Source of the DNA: Symbiodinium sp. CCMP2592
Lineage: Eukaryota > Sar > Dinophyceae > Suessiales > Symbiodiniaceae
NCBI GenBank assembly: GCA_905221615.1
Contig: CAJNDT010000001.1
Span: 1,725,894 to 1,789,893, forward strand
Length of the DNA: 64,000 bases
Reading direction: 5' to 3'
Within the stretch, counting starts at the first letter, position 1. Each line of letters starts with the position of its first letter. The notes beneath the pieces are model-generated. The model worked only from the letters and a program-made list of their open reading frames with translations, was not told the DNA's origin and made no database searches. Positions 34,501-44,475 of this stretch are shown one piece after another. The position numbers and the translations under genes were made by a program.

Positions 34501-37500
34501 CTAAACCCGAAAAAGAAAAGCTGGTGCAAAGATCCAAGGAGTGGGTGTGTGCAGAGAACCCCAAACCCTAAAAAGGAGCAGCTGGTGCTTAGATCCAAGG
34601 AGTGGGTGGGTGCAGAAACCCAAACCCTAAAAAGGAACAGCTGGTGCAAAGATTCAAGGAGTGGGTGGGTGCAGAAACCCAAACCCGAAAAAAGAGCAGC
34701 TGGTGCAAAGATCCAGGGAGTGGGTGGGCGCAGAAACCCAAACCCTAAAAAAAGAGTAGCTGGTGCAAAGATTCAAGGAGTGGGTGGGTGCAGAAACCCA
34801 AACCCTAAAAAGGAGCAGCTGGTGCAAAGATCCAAGGAGTGGGTGGGCGCAGAGAACCCCCAACCCTAAAAGAAGCAGGTGCAAAGATCCAAGGAGTGGG
34901 TGGGTGCAGAGAACCCCAAACCCTAACAAGCAGTAGCTGGTGCAAAGATCCAAGGAGTGGGTGGGTGCTTAAACCCAACCCTTAAAAGGAGCAGCTTGTG
35001 CAAAGAGGCTGCAGGAACCCAAACCCTAAAAAGGAGTAGCTGGTGCAAAGATCCAAGGAGTGGGTGGGCGCAGAAACCCCAAACCCTAAAAAGGAGCAGC
35101 TGGTGCAAAGATCCAAGGAGTGGGTGGGTGCAGAAAACAAAACCCTAAAAAGGAGCAGCTGGTGCAACGATCCAAGGAGTGGGTGGGTGCAGAAACCCAA
35201 ACCCTTAAAAGGAAGCTGGTGCAAGTATCCAATGAGTGGGTGGGTGCAGAAACCCAAACCCTAAAAAGGAGTAGCTGGTGCAAAGATCAAAGGAGTGGGT
35301 GGGTGCAGAAACCCAAACCCTAAAAAAGAATAGCTGGTGCAAAGATCCAAGGAGTAGGTGGGTGCAGAAACCCAATCCCTGAAAAGGAGTACCTGGTGCA
35401 AAGATCCAAGGAGTGGGTGGGTGCAGAAACCCAAACCCTAAAAAAAAACAGCTGGTGCAAAGATCCAAGGAGTGGGTGGGTGCAGAAACCCAAAACCTAA
35501 AAGGAGCAGCTGGTGCAAAGATCCAGAGAGTGGGTGGGTGCAGAGAACACCAAACCTTAAAAGGAGCAGCTGGTGCAAAGAACCAAGGAGTGGGTGGGTG
35601 CAGAAACCCAAACCCTAAAAAGGAGTAGCTGGTGCAAAGATCCAAGGAGTGGGTGGGTGCAGAGAACCCCAAACCCTAAAAAGGAGCAGCTGGTGCAAAG
35701 ATCCAAGGAGTGGGTGGGTGCAGAAAGCCCAAACCCTGAAAATGAGTATCCAAGGAGTGGATGGGTGCAGAGAACCCCAAACCCTAAAAAGGAGTAGCTG
35801 GTGCAAAGATCCAAGGAGTGGGTGGGTGCAGAAACCCAAACCCTAAAAAGGAGTAGCTGGTGCAAAGATTCCAGGAGTGGGTGGGTGCAGAGACCCAAAC
35901 CCTAAAAAGGAGTAGCTGGACAAAGATCCAAGGAGTGGGTGGGTGTAGAAACCCAAACCCTAAAACGGTGCCGCTTGTGCCAAGATCCAAGGAATGGGTG
36001 GCTGCAGAAACCCAAACCCTAAAAAGGAGTAGCTGGTGCAAAGGTCCAAGGGGTGGGTGGGTGCAGAAACCCAAACCCTAAAACGGAGTAGCTGGTGCAA
36101 AGATCCGAGGAGTGGGTGGGTGCAGAGAACCCCAAACCCTAAAAAGGAGTAGCTGGTGCAAACGTCCAAGGAGTGGGTGGGTGCAGAAACCCTAAAAAGG
36201 AGTATCCAAGGAGTGGGTGGGTGCAGAGAACCCCAAACCCTGAACAGGAGCAGCTTGTGCAAAGATCCAAGGAGTGGGTGGGTGCAGAAACCCAAACCCT
36301 AAAAAGGATCAGCTGGTGCAAAGATCCAAGGAGTGGGTGGGTGCAGAGAACCCCAAACCCGAAAAAGGAGCAGCTGGTGCAAAGATCCAAGAAGTGGGTG
36401 GGTGCAGAAACCCAAACCCTAAAAAGGAGTAGCTGGTGCAAAGATCCAAGGAGTGGGTGGGTGCAGAGAACACCAAACCCTGAAAAGGAGCAGCTGGTAC
36501 AAAGATCCAAGGAGTGGGTGGGTGCAGAAAGCCAAACCCTAAAAAGGAGCAGCTGGTGCAAAGATCCAAGGAGTGGGTGGGTGCAAAGAACCCCAAACCC
36601 TAAAAAGGAGCAGCTGGTGCAAAGATCCAAGGAGTGGGTGGGCGCAGAAACCCAAACCCCAAAAAGGTTTAGCTGGTGCAAAGATCCAAGGAGTGGGTGG
36701 GTGCAGAGCTTGTGCCAAGATCCAAGGAATGGGTGGCTGCAGAAACCCAAACCCTAAAAAGGAGTAGCTGAGTAGCTGGTGCAAAGATCCAAGGAGTGGG
36801 AGGGTGCACAAACCCAAACCCTAAAAAGGAACAGCTGGTGCAAAGATCCAAGGAGTGGGTGGGTGCAGAAACCCAAACCCCAAAAAGGAGCAGCTGGTGC
36901 AAAGATCCAAGGAGTGGGTGGGTGCAGGAACCCCAACCCTAAAAAGGAGCAGCTGGTGCAACGATCCAAGGAGTGGCTGGGTGCAGAAACCCAAACCCTT
37001 AAAAGGAGCAGCTGGTGCAAAGATCCAAGGAGTGGGTGGGTGCAGAAACCCAAACCCTAAAAAGCAGCAGCTGGTGCATAGATCCAAGGAGTGGGTGGGT
37101 GCAGAAACCCTAAAAAAGAGTATCCAAGGAGTGGGTGGGTGCAGAGAACCCCAAACCCTGAACAGGAGCAGCTTTTGCAAAGATCCAAGGAGTGGGTGGG
37201 TGCAGAAAGCCAAACCCCAAAAAAGGAGTAGCTGGTGCAAAGATCCAAGGAGTGGGTGGGTGCAGAGAGCCCCAAACCCTGAACAGGAGCAGCTTGTGCA
37301 AAGGATAAAAAGGAGCAGCTGCAAAGATCCAAGGAGTGGGTGGGTGCAGAAAGCCAAACCCCAAAAAAGGAGTAGCTGGTGCAAAGATCCAAGGAGTGGG
37401 TGGGTGCAGAGAACCCCAAACCCTAAAACGGAGCAGCTGGTGCAAAGATCCAAGGAGTGGGTGGGTGCAGAGAACCCCAAACCCTAAAAAGGAGCAGCTG

Positions 37501-38425
37501 GTGCAAAGGAGTGGGTGGGTGCAGAAACCCAAACCCTAAAAAGGAGTAGCTGGTGCAAAGATCCAAGGAGTGGGTGGGTGCAGAGAACCCCAAACCCTGA
37601 ACAGGAGCAGCTGGTGCAAAGATCCAAGGAGTGGGTGGGTGCAGAGATCCAAAAACTTTAAAAAAGAGTAGCTGGTGCAAAAATCCAAAGCAGAGAACCC
37701 CAAACCCTAAAAAGGAGCAGCTGGTGCAAAGATCCAAGGAATGGGTGGGTGCAGAAACCCAAACCCTAAAAAGGAGTAGCTGGTGCAAAGGTCCAAGGAG
37801 TGGGAGGGTGCACAAACCCAAACCCTAAAAAGGAACAGCTGGTGCAAAGATCCAAGGAGTGGGTGGGTGCAGAAACCCAAACCCTAAAAAGGAGTAGCTG
37901 GTGCAAAGATCCAAGGAGTGGGTGGGTGCAGAGAACCCCAAACCCTAAAAAGGAGCAGCTGGTGCAAAGATCCAAGGAGTGGGTGGGTGCAGAAAGCCCA
38001 AACCCTAAAAAGGAGTAGCTGGTGCAAGGATCCAAGGAGTTGGTGGGTGCAGAGAACACCAAACCCTAAAAAGGAGCAGCTGGTGCAAAGATCCAAGGAG
38101 TGGGTGGGTGCAGAAAGCCAAACCCTAAAAAGGAGCAGCTGGTGCAAAGATCCAAGGAGTGGGTGGGTGCAGAAACCCAAACCCCAAAAAGGAGTAGCTG
38201 GTGCAAAGATCCAAGGAGTGGGTGGGTGCAGAGAACCCCAAACCCTGAACAGGAGCAGCTGGTGCAAAGATCCAAGGAGTGGGTGGGCGCAGAAACCCAA
38301 ACCCTAAAAAGGAGTAGCTGGTGTAAAGATCCAAGGAGTGGGTGGGTGCAGAGAACCCCAAACCCCGAACAGGAGCAGCAGGTGCAGAGATGCAAATCCC
38401 CGTAAAGGAGTGGGTGGGTTCAGAA
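31550..38425. repeat. minisatellite array, 59-61 bp unit with telomere-like box
   Basis: About 6.9 kb of tandem repeats. The unit is AGCAGCTGGTGCAAAGATCC, then AAGGAGTGGGTGGGTGCAGA, then AACCCAAACCCTAAAAAGG. Two forms alternate irregularly: one with GCAGAAACCCAAACCC (59 bp) and one with GCAGAGAACCCCAAACCC (61 bp). By length this is roughly 100 units, fewer once the degenerate left edge (31550-32250) is excluded. Every unit carries AAACCCTAAA, one and a half copies of the CCCTAAA telomere motif, and near 31580 two motifs stand in tandem. The unit has almost no stop codons in any frame, so it produces many overlapping long ORFs on both strands; I regard these as by-products. Confidence 0.97.
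33227..33316. other. unique-sequence interruption inside the satellite
   Basis: About 90 bases unrelated to the repeat unit replace part of one unit. Normal units resume on both sides. No feature was recognised within it. Confidence 0.8.
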
Positions 38426-40090
38426 ACCGAAACTTGGGCCCTCTTGATCTGAATCAGTGATCCTGTTCCGTGTGCCGAAACGCACCCTTGGAAAGCGGAA
38501 AGCTGCAGCTTCCGCATCTTCCCATAGCAGGCTTGGGTGATTGTTGTTTTGCAGACGGCTCTCCGGCAATAAACCCGGGATACACAGAGCTGGCGGCCTA
38601 AAAGCAGTAGAAGGCCACAGAGGATTCGCAGCTCTCAGTTTTATGTGTGGCTTCAACTTTAGGGGAAGACGTAGAGGGTGTAATATTCCATCTTCATGTC
38701 TATCCTACGGTTGCTCCGTTTTCCACGGTCCGCATCTTCTCCTCCATCGTGTTCCGTCGTCCCGCCCTCCTCCTCCTCCTCCTCCTCCTCCTCCTCCTCC
38801 TCCTCCTCCTCCTCCGGATGCAACGTCTCCGTCTGGAGCATTTGGCAACGTCGTGTTGCCCAGATCAGAAAACAAGCCACAGGTCAGCTTCGGTGCTTTG
38901 ACGGCGCCGAGTCATCCAAGGACTGTTCTTCTTTGTTTTTGTCTCTTCGTCTTCGCTGGTCGTGCAGCTGTAGGCCCAGCCTGAACGACAAAGAAAGGTC
39001 TCAGGATGCCTGTGGCAAAGCTGGCCATCTTCATGGGCATGTACCTGACAGCGAAGCTTCCCACACTTCGGAAACCCCAAAGCCGTGGGCTCCAGTCGTA
39101 AGCCGTGCGCTCAAGGTCGTTGGACTCCACTGCAGCTGGACTCCTGGAGCTGTCTGAGAGGACTTCGTGGAACAGCTTATACTCTGGTGTAGTTTACTGC
39201 TGTTGAGGCAGTGGCATGCGTGCTTGTCTCGGAAGCTGAGCTGCTCTGCTGCCAGCTCTGGGATCGACATTCCTGGTCTGAACCCACACTCTGCAATCTC
39301 TCTGCAGTTGGCTCGGAATTTCTTGAGGTGTTGGCACAAACGCCGTCGCAGCCAAGGACAAAACCAAACAAATTAAGGCCTCAAGCCAAAGGCTCGCGGC
39401 TCGCCATGCACTCTCGTGAGGCCGGGTGCCCAACAGGACGGTGCAAAGAAGCCAATCTCCTACGGACGTTGCCATGCCTGCGGAGACATTTTCACACACT
39501 GTGGCATATCCAAGGGCAGGCAGATGGTCAGAACAGCCTGCGTGCAGAAGCGACAGTGGTTCTGGCGATAGCCTCGTTTCTCTCATCCGCAGAGGACGTT
39601 TGACCATGACACTTCCTTCAAAATGAATGTAGATGGAGCACGTGCCTCCTGCGTGCTCGCCAGCATCGTAGTCGTAGCCAGCTCTCGCCAGCTTTGGGAA
39701 AACAGACTGGATGCAGCACCTACTCAAATTTCAAACCTACTTTCGGCCTGTGGGCGTGGACCCAAGGCTTGAGCCAACTCCGAAGCCCAACGCAGTCTTA
39801 ACCTGCAGATCCCGGACACATCGAGACTCCTGGGTCCACATGAACCCGTCGACGTCTCTTGCTGTCTCTCTGCTGCTTTCTGCTTGCATCGCAAGCAAGG
39901 TTCGTAGAGGCTTGACTAACAACTATCTCTGGCTCGTTTTCCTCAATTTCTCCGTGTCCGCAGCTATCTGACCCGCTCAGAGTCGGCCTCCGGGCAAGCC
40001 GTAAGTTCGCAAAAGGCATCGCCGTAGCTCAGTGGCATGTTTACTCGGAGGCTTCTGTATTTCAAAGCATTACCGTGCAGCTTACACTCC
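38426..40090. other. no gene recognised; contains a TCC microsatellite
   Basis: Frames on both strands are short. Two minus-strand pieces (AESSRETARDVDGFMWTQES near 39880-39820 and IEENEPEIVVSQAS near 39945-39900) have exon-like composition but no recognised family. Confidence 0.3.
38763..38817. repeat. (TCC)n microsatellite
   Basis: An almost perfect TCC trinucleotide run of about 18 copies. Confidence 0.95.
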
Positions 40091-40094
40091 ACAA

Positions 40095-43064
40095 CCCTTA
40101 GCCGGAGTTGCCTAACAGGAGAGCGAGCAGCAAGGGCAGAGGTGCCAATGAAGACGCACTGTTCCAGTGCTCAATCTTGTCCTGGGCAGGCAGAGGCGTG
40201 AGGTGATGGTTCGGAAAGATGCTGGCTCGGGCTATGCCTCTATTCTCTTGAGATCACCGTTGAGACCGTTGAGCTTGGAGATGGCTTCCTGCTTCAGCTA
40301 CAGCTTTGCACGTTCAACGGAGGAGACCAAGAACCACGACCGTCTACTGCCTGCAAAGCTTTGTCATCTCCGTTCAACTTGTCCTGCCCCCGCAGCGTTC
40401 GCGTGACCGTACCATCACGGGGCACACACCGAGCAGGTGCCTGCATCTCTTTCTTCTTGTTTTCTGTGTTTTCGAGGTCGTCGGCACGCTTGCCTTCTTC
40501 GGCCTCCTTCTTCTTTGCTTCATCCTGCCCACAAAGACAGCAAACTTATCTGCGAATCTGAGAGCTATGTTTGAGCTTCGAATCTACTTGAAAACTATCA
40601 GCGTGCCTTCAGCCAGGGCGTCTGCGACATCAGGATGCCCAGTTTGTACTGCAAGGTCAGTGCAATCTACATGATGCCATATTGACTAAAACATCCGCTG
40701 CAACCATGGAATCGTGACTATCTGATTGTTTCCCTGCAACATCATGGACACACTGCAATCTCCTCAGCAGCATTGTACTCTGGCACCACCGTCTCAAGGG
40801 TCTTGCGTGCCTTAGCAGCGACTGTATGCTGTTAGTGACTTAGTGACTTAGTGCAGATGCTGTAGTCAAGCATGCTTCACACCTCCTGTTTAGTTGCCGA
40901 GCGTCGTCGTCTGCCTTCTGCTTCAAATCGTCACGTCGCTTCTTTGCAATAGCCAAAGCAACCAAATGAGCCTTGATCAACAGACACGCAAAAGGCAATC
41001 GGAACTCCGGTGCACCATTTTCCGGCTGCGCGATTCTGACAGCTCGCAGACCACACCTTGTAGGCATCCTCGGCTTTCTTCGTGATAGCATGCGACTGAC
41101 CGTAGAGGTCGGCAACTCGATCGACTTCAGCAGCTTGTCTCTCCACATCCTGGAACGGGTCAGGAATCGAACAGAAGCCGAGCGCATGCACAAATCGGCT
41201 TTCGGGCCTCTTTGTTGCGACTCATGGTCGCAGAAGTGTGTGCCACAGCTTCAGCCTTTCGCGTCGTTTTCGCTCATGTCTCAGATATCTCGAAACTCAC
41301 TTGCGCGGCCAGGACAGTGCAGTGAGTGTTCTGTCCCCACTTCATTGACAGGTTGCTGTGACAGTACTTCTCATGCCTGCGGCTCACTTCACTACTTGGC
41401 ACACATGGAAACAAGCCATTCTCCGAACTCTCCGAACTCGAGCAAAGAACAAGACTTGCTTACCCGGCATTGCAATCCCTTGCAAAGGAATCCTCGTGCC
41501 AGACAAGTCCAACTCATCTTTCGTCTCGCTCGCAACAGACAACAGCACACGTGGCGGCAGTGATCACACGGAGGAAACTCCCACCGAAACTCCCTCTGCA
41601 TTGGACATCGTGGCCAACATCGGGAGGACTTCTCCCTCTTTCGGTGACCGGCCGCCACAGGATGCTGGTGGGATGCCAGTGTGAACATTCCTTGAAAGAC
41701 TCGTTGCGGCCCTCGATCCTCGAGAACTTCGCGTTGCAGAGCCACAAAAGAAGCGGGCTCAGGACTTAGGAGACTTAGGAGACTTAGGATTTCGGACTTA
41801 GGCCTTCTGGTCGCGGTCTTGGCAAGAAGGCAGAAGGCCAGGCTTGGTGCTCCGAAGATCCGCTCAAGGTGAGCCATGCTTGTTGTCGGATGTTGCGTTC
41901 CCTTGATTGTACATTTCCGACAAGGTCAGCCTTGCCGCACTGAGGGTACCTCGACATGCAACTCCGGTCCAACCCTCTGTGAGCTTCGCTGAGACCATCA
42001 TCTACTAGCAAATGCAGTTTGTCACATTCCAAGCTGGTGGCCTGGTCGTGGACGAGGTGTGTGAGATTGTCGTGTTGGTCGTTGAGAGCTTTCAACTGAG
42101 GGTCCTGCAGAGAGCCGTGAATAGAGGGACATTGGCGGTGGCGCAAGCGTGGGGTTCTGTCCGTGCCGCGCTTGGTGACAATCTCCGTGTGGTTCTTCAA
42201 GGCCACGGTGTGCCCCGGTGCGGGGCCTGCCGCGCCCGGGGCGAAAGCCGCCAGCTGGACCTACGCACAGTGCCACTGTTCTGAAACGGCCAAAGCTCGG
42301 CCGCTGGCTAGGCTGCTCTGTTGCTCTGGGCTGCGGACCAAGGAGGCCTGCCCGCCCGGGATGCAAGGCACAAGTCTAGAGTCCAGAGAAGCTGCCGCTG
42401 CAGACCTGTTGCTTTGGCAGCTCCGACTTGTTGAGAAAATCATCGAGGGTCTTCTCAACCTGACCATTCCCAACCCTACGAACATCATGTCGTAATTCGC
42501 CGTGCTTTTGTCTCCAAGCAACTTGGTCCATGCCCATCTCTGTTCTGAAGTCAAACCCCTGCCAGGCTTCTGACCTCCTGACGCTCGCTGCTGGTCAGAT
42601 TCGCCGACTGCAGAGCCTTCTCGACCTGAGCGGGAGTACAAGGCGCAGCACAACGGCCCTAAGAGGAAACACCCCAGAGGATCACGCATCCTCATCGTAC
42701 CTGAGAGTGGGCCAGGTTGGATGTCGAAGTCACAACGACCAGGGACTGCCTGAAACATTTTCTCGATGCAATCTTGGAGCTTCGGCGGCGCATCTTTATG
42801 AAAGGGTCTCTTGGCAGCCTCAACCTGAGACTCTAGATGCAGAGTGCGAAGGCTTCTCCATGCTTCTCCTTCTCAGGCTGAAGCCATCGACGCGTGGCCA
42901 TTTCCGTCCAGTTCAACAAGCACGGAAGCTGGAGCTTCCTCAGTCTGGGGGCGGCGGCAAATGTACAAAACGCCAAGGGCGTCAGCAGGGCTCCTGGTCC
43001 TCCGGCACCGCCGTGCCCAGCGCGAGGAAGGAAAGCACGAGCTTGAGCGCCTTGGCCTTGAGCA
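40095..43064 (-). CDS. secreted or GPI-like coiled-coil protein with micro-exons
   Basis: The start at 43064 gives MLKAKALKLVLSFLALGTAV, a good signal peptide ending near PEDQEP. Candidate exons follow in order: FHKDAPPKLQDCIEKMFQ (about 42800-42750, GC donor), VEKALQSANLTSSERQEVRS (about 42630-42570), VEKTLDDFLNKSELPKQQ (about 42460-42405), LKALNDQHDNLTHLVHDQAT (about 42100-42035), DVERQAAEVDRVADLYGQSH and AITKKAEDAYK (about 41150-41060), KKRRDDLKQKADDDARQLNR (about 40950-40890), DEAKKKEAEEGKRADDLENT (about 40535-40450), an 11-codon exon DKLNGDDKALQ (about 40390-40358), and EAISKLNGLNGDLK. The last piece ends SLAPLPLLLALLLGNSG at a stop near 40095, which would suit a C-terminal anchor signal. 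Composition and AG-flanked ends agree, but no family is recognised and not every junction was tested. Confidence 0.42.
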
Positions 43065-44475
43065 TCTTCCGGAACCTGGCCGTGGCAAACAAATGCAAAG
43101 AACATCAAACGAGGAAGAGGAAGCTCTGATAAGCGTCAGAGCTGAGGCGAAGGCGCAAGATGGAACGTCCTGACCTTAGAACAGCTGTGGCAGCCGGGCA
43201 GAGGGCCCATTTTTCTGCAACGTCTAAGCTGCTGGCAAAATCGACCCTGAGGGTTTCCAGGGCTGGAGCCAAGCAGACGTAGTGATGTGGAAGCACACAA
43301 AGGTCTAGCGTGCCGGTTCACATCTGCTTACTCCCTGTCGCAGCTAAGTCGGGCATGGCAAACAGTTACCACCTTTTCGGACTGGCCATCGCATCAACAG
43401 CGAAACCAGCACGCATCAGCAGCTTGAGAAATCGGCCAGGCTTCCCCATGTGCTACACAAGGCCAGGGTGATTGCTTCCTGCATGTTCGTGTACAAGAAT
43501 GGCCGCCTTTCTGTCTATCTGTCACAAGCAGATGAGAGTCCTCTCTTGTCTCCTGCAAGGAGACACGGCTCTACAAAGAACAGCCTCTTCCTCTCTGGGA
43601 AGTTACATCGAGAGCGCTGGCACAGCACAAGGCCTTTCCCCACTGGCCAAGTGTACGCTCAGCTTGGTACACAAACATCCCAAACCAGAATGGCAATGAA
43701 AGACTCTCAGAATCCTAAGCATCAATCCACAATCGGGTACCTAAGAATAGCCAGCTCCGCATCCAATGCTTGACCTTTACACACTTAATGCCACTGCGAA
43801 ACAGACCCCAGACAACGACATGGCAGCTGCCTGTCTGGCAAAGCCTACTCCTACAGTAAATTCTGTAGCAATAAGTTTGCTGGAAAATATTCATGTGATG
43901 ATTCTCCTGGTCATCCTCCACTGAGGTCATGTCCAGAGAACACAAGGGAATTAAACTCTTGAACACTTCACTACTCCAAGACCGCAAGGATAGATGCTCA
44001 CTGGAGCATGACCAGTCTGAGCAAGCAGTCTCTTTCGAGCCAAGGACCGTCCACCGTGAGTGGCCGCGACAGGTGTCAACAAGCATCCTCAAGGAGTCTA
44101 AGCTAACGAGTGACTTAGTGGTGGCTTGCGGCGCTTTGCAGAGGCCACCCAGTTCTTGCTGACACGTTGTGTTTCCTCTTCGTCTGGCGTCTTGCCACGA
44201 GGATCTGCGCAAAACTTCCGGTCCTCTCAAACCTGCAGGTGGAAGGCCAAGCTGCACTGCGGCCAAGTTAATAAATTCTCAGATTCGCTAGAACTTGTGA
44301 CGTGCGTTTATGTACCTAGCTAAATCTAGAATGACGTGGTTCTGTCTAGTTCCCGATGCAGGACTCGCGCATTCCTTCAGCGGGAAAATTCCAGGAAGCA
44401 TCACAGGAAATAGTCCGGCACAAGTTTTCTCGAGGGTTGCCCTCGTGCATCTGCTGGAGCAGCCTGTGTCACAAG
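43065..44475. other. intergenic or PP4 3' region
   Basis: One minus-strand segment near 44223-44120 (DRKFCADPRGKTPDEEETQR) is open, is preceded by an AG and could be an alternative last exon of the PP4 gene. No other feature was recognised. Confidence 0.3.

Noticed and set aside
31850-38400. Many long overlapping ORFs on both strands with repeated words such as HPLLGSLHQLL or QRSKEWVGAE
   Set aside because: They come from a minisatellite whose unit lacks stop codons in most frames; frames change with 59/61-base unit length and there is no start, domain or splice logic. Not treated as genes.
31850-38400. CRISPR-like array
   Set aside because: Units are contiguous tandem copies without unique spacers, and the genome is clearly eukaryotic.
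38541-38984. Plus-strand ORF with a run of prolines
   Set aside because: The prolines are the translation of the TCC microsatellite; flanking residues show no conservation I recognise.
39711-39971. Plus-strand ORF with two hydrophobic spans near 39.9 kb
   Set aside because: The same DNA on the minus strand reads as a more protein-like segment, all other genes are on the minus strand, and no family was recognised; left unassigned.
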